Source: Bacteroidia bacterium
GTDB lineage: Bacteria; Bacteroidota; Bacteroidia; J057
DNA length: 46,714 nt
Reading direction: 5' to 3'
Assembly (NCBI GenBank): GCA_019695295.1
Contig: JAIBAH010000022.1
Location: forward strand, 1 to 46,714
Of the stretch, positions 17,900 through 26,105 are shown in pieces; the stretch's first letter is position 1; the number at the start of each line of letters is the position of its first letter. The translations under genes were made by a program, and so were the position numbers. The notes under the pieces are model-generated. The model saw only the letters and a list, made by a program, of their open reading frames with translations. It ran no database searches and was not told the origin of the DNA.

Positions 17900-19855
17900 T
17901 TAGTGCCATACTACTGATATTTTCGCACTAAAGGCCCTTCCCGGCATAGGATAGGAACGGATTATCGCATACTGACTATTGAGCAGGTTACTGGTGGTAA
18001 GGTCTAAGGTATATTCCCACGTTTTCACCTTCAGACGATACCCTAACCCTGCGTCAATGAGGTTGTAGGAGTGCATTAAACTTTCTTCCCCGTTTTTGAG
18101 CAAAGAGTATCTCCAGCCGCAATAGTTTCCATTGATAAACAGATTGAATGATTTAAAATTGAATTTGTATCCGTAGTTGAGCAGCTCGCGGGGAGTATAG
18201 GGAAGAAGCGGTTTTTCCTCCCGGGTTTCATCGGTTGCTTTCTGAAGCGTGTAGTTCAGATACAGAAACTGATTGCGGGAAGGATAATACTCAAAAACGT
18301 ATTCTGCTCCGGCGGTCCGGGTTAACCCAATGGACATAGTACTCCATTGTACAGGGTTCAGGGGTACAGCAATGATTTTATCCTGAGTATAGTTGATGAA
18401 AAAGTTCCATTTAAAAGTAAAAGGTCTTTTCCTGCCACTTTTAAGATAGATTCCACCTTCTCCGGAGAGGGCTTTTTCGGGATTCAGTCCGGAATTTCCG
18501 TATCCGAAATAGTATAATTCATTAAAAGAAGGCAAGCGGTTTCCGTATTGAATACTGAAATTCATTTTCCGGTTGGGATTTCCTTTGACGGGATTCCAGT
18601 TTATCAGCAAAACACCATTGGGAAGCAAACTGTAATCCCGGCTGTAGTTAAGCCTCAGCGTGGTGTGAATCTGTAAAGGGTAAACGTCATTTGTGGCCAC
18701 TCCTGTCAGTATTGCGTGCTGAATCCCGGCATTCCAGAGGGTTCTTTGTACGGATTGTACCGGCTGAAAATTAATGGCGAGATTATCCCCTGTTAAAAAC
18801 GAGGGGTTTATCTGAAAAACAGAAGTAAGGCTCTGACGGTGAAAAAGGTGTTTTGCCTGCGCCTGAAGCATTACATCATGATTCCGGTAGCGGGCCTCCA
18901 GCCCGTTCACGGTGACAGCCATATTATTCCAGTGGTGAGAGAGACTCCACTGATACCTGAAGGGTAACCACAGGGACTTGAATTTGGGGGGGGAGTGCTC
19001 AACTCTCAGAAAGTGAAATATATCTTTCTGATTCAGACTATCTCCGGGGTTAAGGGGAAGCCCTGTAAGAATCGGGCCGGGGATTCCCTGAGAACTGTTG
19101 TGACCGGTCAGGAAATAGGTGAGGTTCCAGCCTTCTTTCAGCTTATACTGATTGTTTACCTGGAAACGCTGGGTTTGAAATCCGGCATTTTGTCGTAAAT
19201 TCTGCTCGCCGTTTATCCGGAAGGGATAACTATCTTCTGATTTCAGTACCTGAAACATAACCGATGAATGAAGTTTACGCACCACAAATCCGGACTCTAT
19301 TCCGGCACTGATTTCTCCGAAACTCCCGATTCCTCCAAAAAAGGTTTGTTTTTTTTGAGGAGGACGCACTTTCAGGTTAATATTTCCACCTCCCGGATTC
19401 TGACTGCCACTCTCTCCGGTACGGTATATCTCAATTCCGTCGTATGCGGAGAGGTAAAAGCTGCTGAAGTCCACAACGCTACTCTGAGGGGACTGATAAG
19501 GGATATCCATAATGCTCACTGTTGTTTGATTGGTGGCAAATCCCCGAAAGGAAACGGTTTTAATGCCGCCATGTCCGCCATAATTCCGGATATAGACTCC
19601 TTCAGCCTGCCTTAGTACAGCATCCGCCGAAACCCCTGCTACGCCAAAACTCCCGGTAGAGTCTTTTTGATACAGGCTATAATGACTTTGTACCCGAAAG
19701 GCAACAATGCCGGAATCCCTGATGATTTGCTCAGGAAGGGTATAAATCGTATCCTGCTGAGCCTGAAGCGGTACCGAAAACCCCCATACCGATATCCAGC
19801 ATAAGCATAAGTAACAGAAGTGTATCCCTGCCGGATAATTTTTGAATCTACTCAT
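17900..19855 (-). CDS. TonB-dependent outer-membrane receptor
   Basis: 651 residues with a signal peptide (cleavage near LQAQ). A plug domain spans about residues 40-160 (VLRQAEGVYIRNYGGHGGIKTVSFRG, then GGGNINLKV), followed by a 22-strand barrel ending in an aromatic residue near the C-terminus (ISVVWH). Such receptors import scarce ligands across the outer membrane using TonB. There is no N-terminal carboxypeptidase-like domain, so it is not SusC-type. Its neighbour upstream is an MbnP-family lipoprotein; in methanotrophs and many Bacteroidota MbnP accompanies copper uptake, so a copper or chelate ligand is plausible but inferred. Confidence 0.88.
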   Translation of the reverse strand: MSRFKNYPAGIHFCYLCLCWISVWGFSVPLQAQQDTIYTLPEQIIRDSGIVAFRVQSHYSLYQKDSTGSFGVAGVSADAVLRQAEGVYIRNYGGHGGIKTVSFRGFATNQTTVSIMDIPYQSPQSSVVDFSSFYLSAYDGIEIYRTGESGSQNPGGGNINLKVRPPQKKQTFFGGIGSFGEISAGIESGFVVRKLHSSVMFQVLKSEDSYPFRINGEQNLRQNAGFQTQRFQVNNQYKLKEGWNLTYFLTGHNSSQGIPGPILTGLPLNPGDSLNQKDIFHFLRVEHSPPKFKSLWLPFRYQWSLSHHWNNMAVTVNGLEARYRNHDVMLQAQAKHLFHRQSLTSVFQINPSFLTGDNLAINFQPVQSVQRTLWNAGIQHAILTGVATNDVYPLQIHTTLRLNYSRDYSLLPNGVLLINWNPVKGNPNRKMNFSIQYGNRLPSFNELYYFGYGNSGLNPEKALSGEGGIYLKSGRKRPFTFKWNFFINYTQDKIIAVPLNPVQWSTMSIGLTRTAGAEYVFEYYPSRNQFLYLNYTLQKATDETREEKPLLPYTPRELLNYGYKFNFKSFNLFINGNYCGWRYSLLKNGEESLMHSYNLIDAGLGYRLKVKTWEYTLDLTTSNLLNSQYAIIRSYPMPGRAFSAKISVVWH

Positions 19856-19863
19856 AGTAAATT

Positions 19864-19876
19864 GGGGAAATACCCC
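19864..19876 (-). promoter_or_regulatory. Short hairpin next to the TonB receptor start
   Basis: GGGG-TATTT-CCCC on the minus strand, ending about 10 nt before the receptor ATG, where it could hide the translation start region. Only 4 bp, so weak. Confidence 0.25.
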
Positions 19877-19889
19877 GGTTTTTTATACG

Positions 19890-19922
19890 ATAATAGAGAG
19901 AGCCGGAAGCCCTCTCTATTAT
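19890..19922 (-). terminator. Intercistronic hairpin between the MbnP and TonB receptor genes
   Basis: ATAATAGAGAG pairs perfectly over 11 bp with CTCTCTATTAT around an 11-nt loop. It lies 46 bp after the MbnP stop and 35 bp before the receptor start. There is no T tract on the minus strand, so it may stabilise or partly terminate the upstream message and set the ratio of the two proteins. Confidence 0.55.
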
Positions 19923-19967
19923 TAAGGATATCTTTATATGAAATCCAAATGAGCGGATAAAGGATTC

Positions 19968-20756
19968 TTAATGGATTTTATCAAAAGAGAACATATTCGC
20001 TGCATTTTTAGCGAGCGTTCCGGATTCTTTGGATAAATCTGTCACCATTGGATAATCTACGATAGAGAAGGGCAAATCTCCATTGAAAATTTTCAGGATA
20101 TCGGCTTTTATATGGACTTCCGGTTTTGACCCGTCCGCTACAGAGAGTTTTTCTGTGCCGAAATCGATAGTAATCGTTTTTACATTATTGATGGTCAGAG
20201 CAGAAGGAATCCCTCCCGCACCGGCGATATGATAAGCGAATTTGTCGCTGCCGCTATTGTTGATATCAGGAGAACTTCCTTCCAGTTTCCAGAAGATGTG
20301 GCCTGAGCTCCATGTCCAGTACATTCCTTCACCCGGATCAAGCGTACCGGTATGCTCAGCTGCAGGGGCATAATTTTTCGTGCTGTCAACGCCCAGTACA
20401 AAAATCAATTGTTTGTAATCTCCTGCGGGAATGTCTTGCAGGGAAACGATTTTGGAAGCAGCGTCCAGTTCGTTAATCAGGAAGTATGATTCGTCCTTAG
20501 GATAGGTAAAAAGGCTTCCGTCCTCTTTTCTCAGCTGAATATTAGAGATATAATATTTAAAGGTATTAACCGAAAACTGATGGCCGGCTGCATTGGTATA
20601 AACACCTGTACTTAAAATCAGGGATTGGTCACCCACTACATTTTTAACTTCCAGATTGATATCTCCGGTTTCAGTATTTACTTTGGGGCCGCAGGATGAC
20701 AAAAGTACGACAAGAAGAAAAGAAGAAACAGTTAAAAATAAGTTTTTAGTATTCAT
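19968..20756 (-). CDS. MbnP-family lipoprotein
   Basis: About 262 residues from the ATG at 20756; the lipobox is VLLSSC (cysteine near residue 22). The protein matches MbnP: FKYYISNIQL near residue 70, LQDIPAGDYKQLIFVLGVD, and EGMYWTWSSGHIFWKLEG, the most recognisable segment of the family. MbnP proteins are copper-binding partners of the di-haem enzyme MbnH, but no MbnH-like cytochrome with CxxCH motifs is encoded here. The gene is followed by a TonB receptor, a common arrangement. A longer frame from 20792 is possible but adds no signal-peptide logic. Confidence 0.78.
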   Translation of the reverse strand: MNTKNLFLTVSSFLLVVLLSSCGPKVNTETGDINLEVKNVVGDQSLILSTGVYTNAAGHQFSVNTFKYYISNIQLRKEDGSLFTYPKDESYFLINELDAASKIVSLQDIPAGDYKQLIFVLGVDSTKNYAPAAEHTGTLDPGEGMYWTWSSGHIFWKLEGSSPDINNSGSDKFAYHIAGAGGIPSALTINNVKTITIDFGTEKLSVADGSKPEVHIKADILKIFNGDLPFSIVDYPMVTDLSKESGTLAKNAANMFSFDKIH

Positions 20757-20827
20757 AATGTTTAAATTGATGTATTCAATAGTATAACGCAAAAAGAAAG
20801 TAAGAAGTTGGATTGAATGAAATGATC

Positions 20828-20861
20828 AAAAAAAAATAACTGCTATAAAAACAAGCAGCTA
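20828..20861 (-). terminator. Terminator of the tRNA-Lys/Leu/Lys transcript
   Basis: On the minus strand TAGCTGCT pairs with AGCAGTTA (one G-U pair) around a 9-nt loop, followed directly by nine T residues. It is the first structure downstream of the last tRNA-Lys. Confidence 0.75.
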
Positions 20862-20886
20862 TTTAAAATTGGAGAGTGTAAATGTG

Positions 20887-20959
20887 TGACCTCGCAGGGA
20901 TTCGAACCCTGGACCCCCTCATTAAAAGTGAGATGCTCTACCTGCTGAGCTACGAAGTC
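20887..20959 (-). tRNA. tRNA-Lys(UUU), second copy
   Basis: 73 nt with complete cloverleaf. The 7-bp acceptor stem (GACTTCG with CGAGGTC, one G-U), the D arm (GCTCAGCAGGTAGAGC), anticodon loop CTTTTAA with TTT, and T arm GGTTCGAATCC are all present. CCA is not encoded. Identical to the gene at 21116-21188 over the full tRNA. Confidence 0.97.
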
Positions 20960-21009
20960 GGAATTGTTTCAAATAAAAAAACAAGACCCTGTAAGTGCTT
21001 GTAAAAAAG

Positions 21010-21093
21010 TGCCCAGGACTGGACTCGAACCAGCATGCCCTTGCGAGCGCCACCCCCTCAAGATGGTACGTCTACCAATTTCGCCACCTGGGC
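21010..21093 (-). tRNA. tRNA-Leu(GAG)
   Basis: 84 nt class II tRNA with the long variable arm GGCGCTCGCAAGGGCATGC. Anticodon stem CCATC with GGTGG and loop TTGAGGG give anticodon GAG, reading CUC and CUU. The acceptor stem GCCCAGG pairs with CCTGGGC. It sits between two identical tRNA-Lys genes. Confidence 0.97.
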
Positions 21094-21115
21094 AGGGATA
21101 GATTTACAAAACTTG

Positions 21116-21188
21116 TGACCTCGCAGGGATTCGAACCCTGGACCCCCTCATTAAAAGTGAGATGCTCTACCTGCTGAGCTACGAAGTC
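21116..21188 (-). tRNA. tRNA-Lys(UUU), first copy
   Basis: 73 nt, identical to the copy at 20887-20959. First gene of the tRNA transcript that starts at the promoter at 21252-21281. Confidence 0.97.
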
Positions 21189-21190
21189 TT

Positions 21191-21219
21191 TTGTTTTTAC
21201 AAAAAAAGATGTATTTTTG
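21191..21219 (+). promoter_or_regulatory. Promoter of the BatE-like gene
   Basis: TTG at 21191-21193, an 18-nt spacer, and TATTTTTG at 21212-21219, an exact TAnnTTTG. It predicts a start near 21226 and a 59-nt leader. Confidence 0.6.
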
Positions 21220-21251
21220 TGGACAATCGCATCGTTTTTTGAAAACGTCTG

Positions 21252-21281
21252 CAAAAGTAGAGTATTTTTACGGATTTACAA
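21252..21281 (-). promoter_or_regulatory. Promoter of the tRNA operon
   Basis: On the minus strand, TTG (21279-21281), a 19-nt spacer and TACTTTTG (21252-21259, exact). It diverges from, and overlaps the leader of, the BatE-like gene, so the two transcripts are antisense near their 5' ends. Confidence 0.65.
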
Positions 21282-21284
21282 AAT

Positions 21285-21992
21285 ATGAGATTTATTTTTT
21301 TGATATTTTTTTTAAATTTATTTTTAAACTGCCTTGGTACTGTCACAAATAACCAAAAAGAAAGATCAAATCAGCTATATTCAAAGGGGTTATACAAAGA
21401 AGCAGGAGTAATTTATGATAGCTTACTGAGGGACGGAAATTATTCCAAAAATATTCTTTACCGGATGGCTTATATCTCGGAGCGGTTTAACCGCTATGGC
21501 GAAGCGATTTTTTTTCTCAGAAAAACGGCTATAGAGTATGGAGATAAAGAAGCGGAGGAAAGAATTCATATCCTGATGGATAAGTCGGGGCTTGAAGGGG
21601 TGATGGCGGATGACCGGCTCGGATATTACGATTATATAAACAGAAATACACTATACATTGTATTAACCCTGATTTTTGTAACGGCTCTTTTGGGGCTGTA
21701 TTACTGGAAGAGCCGGAATATCAAGGTTTTGAAAAATCTTTTTGGATTACTGATTGCAGATGCTATTATTATATCAGGGCTCATTTACAGCAATTATTTA
21801 ATGCCGGCCCGCTGTGTGATTATCAGTAATACTGCTTTTTACGAATCTCCTTCTTATGCAAGTCAGTCCAAAACGGAGGCTCCTGTGCCCGGAAGTATTA
21901 TGAAAATAAAGGAGAAAAAAGACATTTGGTGTGAGGTTTCCCTGAATAATAAAAATTACTGGATACCCTTTTTTACAGTGAGAGAATTCTAA
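21285..21992 (+). CDS. BatE-like membrane protein with TPR and SH3-like parts
   Basis: 235 residues. A signal peptide or anchor (residues 1-20) leads to TPR-like helices (about 25-95: YSKGLYKEAGVIYDSLL, YRMAYISERFNRYGEAIFFLRK), then two close membrane helices (about 125-142 and 153-170) and a C-terminal SH3-like fold (about 175-235, ending WIPFFTVREF). The order resembles BatE of the Bat aerotolerance cluster in Bacteroidota, where BatA and BatB contain VWA domains; a VWA-like protein is the next gene here. No BatA, BatB or MoxR ATPase is present, so the Bat role is not established. Confidence 0.65.
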   Translation: MRFIFLIFFLNLFLNCLGTVTNNQKERSNQLYSKGLYKEAGVIYDSLLRDGNYSKNILYRMAYISERFNRYGEAIFFLRKTAIEYGDKEAEERIHILMDKSGLEGVMADDRLGYYDYINRNTLYIVLTLIFVTALLGLYYWKSRNIKVLKNLFGLLIADAIIISGLIYSNYLMPARCVIISNTAFYESPSYASQSKTEAPVPGSIMKIKEKKDIWCEVSLNNKNYWIPFFTVREF

Positions 21993-21994
21993 AA

Positions 21995-22026
21995 TTTGGC
22001 AAAACCTTAAAAGAACTGTAACTTTG
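21995..22026 (+). promoter_or_regulatory. Promoter of the VWA-like gene
   Basis: TTTG at 21995-21998, a 20-nt spacer and TAACTTTG at 22019-22026: the full consensus. It begins 3 bp after the stop of the preceding gene and gives a leader of about 150 nt. Confidence 0.75.
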
Positions 22027-22065
22027 TCGTTTTCCATTCCGTTCAGAGATATACTTCGTCTTTTC

Positions 22066-22102
22066 TGCTGTTTTGAAAAATCAGATTTTTGAAAAAACAG
22101 CA
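22066..22102 (+). promoter_or_regulatory. Strong hairpin in the leader of the VWA-like gene
   Basis: TGCTGTTTT (22066-22074) pairs with AAAACAGCA (22094-22102), and inside it AAAAA pairs with TTTTT around TCAGA: about 14 bp in all with two small bulges. It sits 79 nt before the start codon and has no T tract after it, so a leader element is more likely than a terminator. Confidence 0.55.
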
Positions 22103-22180
22103 ATAACTCAGAAGTATTTTATCCGGATTCCGGTTTTTTCTGTTTCAGTATTGGTTAAATATATTTTCTAATATTATTAA

Positions 22181-24328
22181 ATGAAACTTTCTTTTACGCA
22201 TTCTCCGTATTGGATTCTCCCGATAGTATTGATTGCTGCGGCAATTACCTATATAATGTATAAAAATACAAGACATCAGTTACCATTGATTCCCGGAGGG
22301 ATTGTGAGTCTGCTGCGTTTTGTATTACTATCCGTTTTAGGTGTTTTGTTGCTGGACCTTCTGCTGAACTCTCTAACCAAACTCCGGTTTCCCCCGATTG
22401 TGGTTGTATTGCAGGATGTGTCTGAAAGTATGCTGCTGAATAAAGACTCAAGCTATATCCGGAAAACCTACCCCGGAGACCTGAAAAAAATGATGAACGC
22501 CTTGCCGGAAGAAGAATATATAGTGGAGGGATACCGTTTCGACTCTCAGTTGCGGCCCCGGCTTAATCCGGATTCCCTCTCTTTCAATGGAGGAGGCACC
22601 AATATCGCTTCGGCAATCAGGGAGGTACAAAGTATTTATCAAAACCAGAACCTTGGCGCAATTGTAGTATTAAGTGATGGAATCATTACAAGCGGTGTAA
22701 ATCCCGTATATTCGCTGGAAGGCTCGCCTCAGCCAGTCTTTTCGGTGCTTATGGGGGACACTACTCTTCAGAAAGACATTAAAATCCGGGAAGCGATTTT
22801 TAACGAACTTGCTTACCTGAATACGGATATTCCCGTAAAAATAAAAATTGCCAACGACGGATACGACGCAGCTCCGCTTAAAGTAACGCTTCAGCAGGGC
22901 GAAAAAGTGCTTGATACCAAATCCCTGAATTTATCCAAAACGGCAGTACAGGGAGAAGTGGACTTTATCATACGGCCTTCTCAGGTAGGGTTACAGCAGT
23001 TTTCGGTCAGCGTATCCCAGCTCGAAGGCGAAATCACTTACCGGAATAATACCAGAAGTTTTTCCATCAATGTGCTCGAAAACCGGGTGAAAATTGCCAT
23101 TTTCGGAGGTTCACCTCACCCCGACCTGGGAGCACTCAATGAAGCTATGTCACATGAAGACGGATTCGTTGTCTCTGAATTTTTACTCAAGGGCAAAGCA
23201 GAATATTACACAAGTCCTTTAAATGCAAATCTCAGGGACTTTGATTTATTCATTCTGCACAATTTCCCCAACTCGCCTGCGGATGCCCCGGTAGTGCAGA
23301 AGATTCTTGCGGAAGTCAGAGACAGAAAGGTGCCGGTAATTTATTATATAGGAATGTTTACAGACCTCAATACGATGCGTCCGCTTTTTGAATATATGGC
23401 AATTGCCCCGGAAAGTATCAACCCCAAATCCGAAGAGGTAGTTCCGGACTTTAATGCCAAAATCAAATCTCATTCTACTTTTACCTTTGATGATAACTGG
23501 ATTAGAATGATGAGTAATACGCCGCCGGTTTACAGAAACAAATCGGAATGGAAAGCCAAATCCACTGCCGAGGTGTTTGCAACAGCGAAGGTGAAAAACA
23601 TTGCAATGAATCAATATCCTGTATTTGCGTTGCAAAGCCATCTCGGAAGAAAAAATATGACCTTTATCGGGGAAAATTTCTGGAGAATGCGGATGAATTC
23701 GTATATGGAAACAGAATCGTTTGAGTCTTTTGATGACTGGTATTTCAATACCGTAAAATGGCTCATGGTTACAGACGATAAACGGAAATTCAGAATTTAT
23801 CCTTCAAAGGGCGTATTTACGGGCAATGAGCCGGCTATTCTGAAGGGCGAAGCTTATGACGACAGCTATAATCCGCTTTCAGGGGTAGAAATGAAAGTAG
23901 CGGTGAAATTTCCGAATGGAAAAATCAATGATTATTTTCTCAAGGAGACCTCAGCCGCTCAGTATTACCTGGAAATATACAACCTTCCGCAGGGAGCCTA
24001 TACGTACAATGCCGAAGGAAAAAAGGGGAGTACGCTGATTGGTACCGATAAGGGACAGTTTTCCGTAGGAAGAGCCGATATCGAGCATGTCAATCTCAGG
24101 GCAGACGCCGGCCTTATGCAGCAAATGGCTGTACGAACCAACGGCAAAATGATTCATTACAAAGAACTGGATAAACTCCCTGATTTAATCAAACAACAAT
24201 CTCTCAAAACCATCACGGACTTTAAAAAGAATAAAAAATCGGTAATGGACTGGTGGCATATTCTGGCCTGCCTGCTCGGGGTTGTTTCGGTGGAGTGGAT
24301 TATAAGAAAATGGTATAGTTTACTATAA
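22181..24328 (+). CDS. Membrane protein with a von Willebrand factor A-like domain
   Basis: 715 residues. Two N-terminal helices (about 10-27 and 38-62), then a VWA-like region beginning VVVLQDVSESM (about 70-80); the Asp-x-Ser-x-Ser metal-binding motif is replaced by DVSES with the same spacing, and a GGTNIAS segment and VVLSDGI follow as in VWA folds. The rest (about 220-690) has beta-rich, partly glutamine-amidotransferase-like stretches, ending in a final helix (ILACLLGVVSVEWII). Such proteins occur in Bacteroidota near Bat-type genes; their function is unknown. It should face the periplasm. Confidence 0.75.
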   Translation: MKLSFTHSPYWILPIVLIAAAITYIMYKNTRHQLPLIPGGIVSLLRFVLLSVLGVLLLDLLLNSLTKLRFPPIVVVLQDVSESMLLNKDSSYIRKTYPGDLKKMMNALPEEEYIVEGYRFDSQLRPRLNPDSLSFNGGGTNIASAIREVQSIYQNQNLGAIVVLSDGIITSGVNPVYSLEGSPQPVFSVLMGDTTLQKDIKIREAIFNELAYLNTDIPVKIKIANDGYDAAPLKVTLQQGEKVLDTKSLNLSKTAVQGEVDFIIRPSQVGLQQFSVSVSQLEGEITYRNNTRSFSINVLENRVKIAIFGGSPHPDLGALNEAMSHEDGFVVSEFLLKGKAEYYTSPLNANLRDFDLFILHNFPNSPADAPVVQKILAEVRDRKVPVIYYIGMFTDLNTMRPLFEYMAIAPESINPKSEEVVPDFNAKIKSHSTFTFDDNWIRMMSNTPPVYRNKSEWKAKSTAEVFATAKVKNIAMNQYPVFALQSHLGRKNMTFIGENFWRMRMNSYMETESFESFDDWYFNTVKWLMVTDDKRKFRIYPSKGVFTGNEPAILKGEAYDDSYNPLSGVEMKVAVKFPNGKINDYFLKETSAAQYYLEIYNLPQGAYTYNAEGKKGSTLIGTDKGQFSVGRADIEHVNLRADAGLMQQMAVRTNGKMIHYKELDKLPDLIKQQSLKTITDFKKNKKSVMDWWHILACLLGVVSVEWIIRKWYSLL

Positions 24329-24333
24329 TTTTG
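24326..24333 (+). promoter_or_regulatory. -7 element overlapping the VWA gene stop codon
   Basis: TAATTTTG is an exact TAnnTTTG; its first three bases are the TAA stop of the VWA-like gene. It would start a short leader for the rhomboid gene at 24352. Confidence 0.45.
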
Positions 24334-24351
24334 TACGGTAAATAAAATAAA

Positions 24352-24978
24352 ATGGAAATAGCTTCATCTCCGGTTACGTTGCTCATTCTTCTGATTACTG
24401 TGGTTACCTCTATCATGGCTTGGAATGATGCTTCTTTGTTTAATCGTTTTATTCTTTATCCCTATCAAATGGCGAGGGATAAAAGTTGGTACCGGACAGT
24501 TACGAGCGGACTGATTCATGGAGATACGTGGCACCTTGCCTTCAATATGATTTCCCTGTATAGTTTTTCCTCCGGCGTATATGGGCTTGAAAACGTGATG
24601 GGAAGCCTGAAGCTCCTTATTTTTTATATTGTCTCTCTCATCCTGAGTGACCTTACTACGGTTTTAAGACATAAAGACAATCCCGCCTACAGGGCTCTGG
24701 GGGCCTCAGGAGCAGTGAGTGCAGTAGTGCTTGCTTCAATTCTGAACAATCCTGATTCAAAACTGATTATGCTTATGTTTCCGGTGCCGATACCGGGATG
24801 GCTTTTCGGGATTTTATATATAGCTTATAGTCAGTATGCTTCCAAAAATGCAAAAGACAATATAGGCCATGAAGCCCACCTTTGGGGAGCAATCGTAGGG
24901 GTGGTTCTGGCGTGGATTATGAGTCCCGAAATCAGAGAAAATTTTATTGCATTTTTACAGGTAAAAGGAATTCTGTAA
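24352..24978 (+). CDS. Rhomboid family intramembrane serine protease
   Basis: 208 residues with six predicted helices. The catalytic dyad is visible as GASGAVS (Ser119) and GHEAHLWGA (His176), and HGDTWHLAFNM (57-67) matches the conserved loop-1 and helix-2 region with the oxyanion-related His and Asn. Rhomboids cut transmembrane helices of client proteins. The upstream VWA-like protein is a membrane protein and a conceivable client, but adjacency is the only hint. It ends 61 bp from the convergent Crp/Fnr gene. Confidence 0.92.
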   Translation: MEIASSPVTLLILLITVVTSIMAWNDASLFNRFILYPYQMARDKSWYRTVTSGLIHGDTWHLAFNMISLYSFSSGVYGLENVMGSLKLLIFYIVSLILSDLTTVLRHKDNPAYRALGASGAVSAVVLASILNNPDSKLIMLMFPVPIPGWLFGILYIAYSQYASKNAKDNIGHEAHLWGAIVGVVLAWIMSPEIRENFIAFLQVKGIL

Positions 24979-25039
24979 GCCTTTTACCGAAAAAGGAAAA
25001 GAATAGCGAAGGTGTATTTTTATTGCCTGTCAGAATGGA

Positions 25040-25747
25040 TTAATCCTGAATGCTGGCAATTTTTAACAAACCATCAATTTTTAAAAGCCTGATTTTTTTA
25101 CCATTAAGCTCAATCAGGCCTTCATTCTTAAATTCTGACAGAATCCGGATGGTCGTTTCGGTAGCGGTTCCTATGAGATTTCCCAGTTCCTCCCGGGTTA
25201 GCAATACATTTATCGTTTCTTTATCGCTCTCACATCCAAATACCCCTTTCAGAAAAAGCAGGGTTTCTGCGGTTCTTTCCCGAACGCTTTTCTGGCTCAA
25301 AACCGTAATTTTGTCCTGCGCCTTTTTTAATTCATCAGAAAGCCTTTTCATTACTTCTTTCGTAACCGCTCCGTCATGATCAATCACATTGTAAAACTGC
25401 TCCCTGGGAATATAGCATACTTTTGTGTCTTCCATCGCAATTGCTGAAACACTAAAGTGTTCATCCCCCAAAATCGCCCGATACCCCAGCATATCTCCCT
25501 CCATGGCAAATCGCAATATCTGCTCCTTTCCGTCTTCTCCTGACTTTACCACTTTGACTTTCCCCTGACTGATACAAAATACTCCGAATGCAGGTTGTGA
25601 TTCCTGAAAGAGCCTTTGTCCTTTCTTGTAAATCCCGCATTTTTTGTAGTCGTCTATTTCAGGAAGATTTTCTTCCCGGGCATTACAAAATACGGAAGTG
25701 TGTTTTTGAGTACACAGATTACATGGATTAGCAGTATTTTCTCTCAT
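25040..25747 (-). CDS. Crp/Fnr family transcriptional regulator with an N-terminal cysteine cluster
   Basis: 235 residues: cysteines at 9, 12, 21 and 37 in a short N-terminal region, then a cyclic-nucleotide-type beta barrel (about 38-150) with the GEDGKEQILRFAMEGDMLGYRAIL segment, a long dimer helix and a C-terminal winged helix. The recognition helix reads TATETTIRILSEF, with Glu and Arg placed as in FNR. This cysteine-bearing type is common in Bacteroidota; some members sense oxygen or redox state, but the cofactor is not determined here. A 641-bp region with an FNR-like site lies upstream. Confidence 0.85.
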   Translation of the reverse strand: MRENTANPCNLCTQKHTSVFCNAREENLPEIDDYKKCGIYKKGQRLFQESQPAFGVFCISQGKVKVVKSGEDGKEQILRFAMEGDMLGYRAILGDEHFSVSAIAMEDTKVCYIPREQFYNVIDHDGAVTKEVMKRLSDELKKAQDKITVLSQKSVRERTAETLLFLKGVFGCESDKETINVLLTREELGNLIGTATETTIRILSEFKNEGLIELNGKKIRLLKIDGLLKIASIQD

Positions 25748-25820
25748 ATATGGAACTGAATTTAAAGAAATTTAAATATTAATCTACACTATTCTTAATA
25801 CCCCCGTCTATTTCACATTA

Positions 25821-25828
25821 CAAAGCTA
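25821..25828 (-). promoter_or_regulatory. -7 promoter element of the Crp/Fnr gene
   Basis: TAGCTTTG on the minus strand, exact TAnnTTTG, predicting a leader of about 67 nt. Confidence 0.5.
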
Positions 25829-26091
25829 ATACTGGTTAGGGTTATTTTTCATTACATTTTATCGCTATATTATTGACTTTTAGGCGGTTTTAGATTCCGT
25901 ATATGATAGAGAAACAGTATTCCTAATCTATAAGGTGTCCGGCGTCACTCTTCATAAACAATACTCAACTGGCTGATAATAATGTAGTTATGAAATCATA
26001 GTTACCTAAAAGGAGTTTCACAAAGAAAAAAAAATCATACAGCGATACATTACACGTTTTTAGAATGTTTTGCCGAAGGGGTATATAAATC

Positions 26092-26105
26092 TTGTTTCAA
26101 ATCAA
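26092..26105. promoter_or_regulatory. FNR-like palindromic site
   Basis: TTGTT-TCAA-ATCAA differs at one position from the FNR consensus TTGAT-N4-ATCAA. It lies in the gap next to the Crp/Fnr gene and about 284 bp before the PfkB start. Confidence 0.35.

Noticed and set aside
21072-21254. Short frames overlapping the tRNA cluster on both strands
   Set aside because: They read through the tRNA genes and encode parts of the tRNA sequence.
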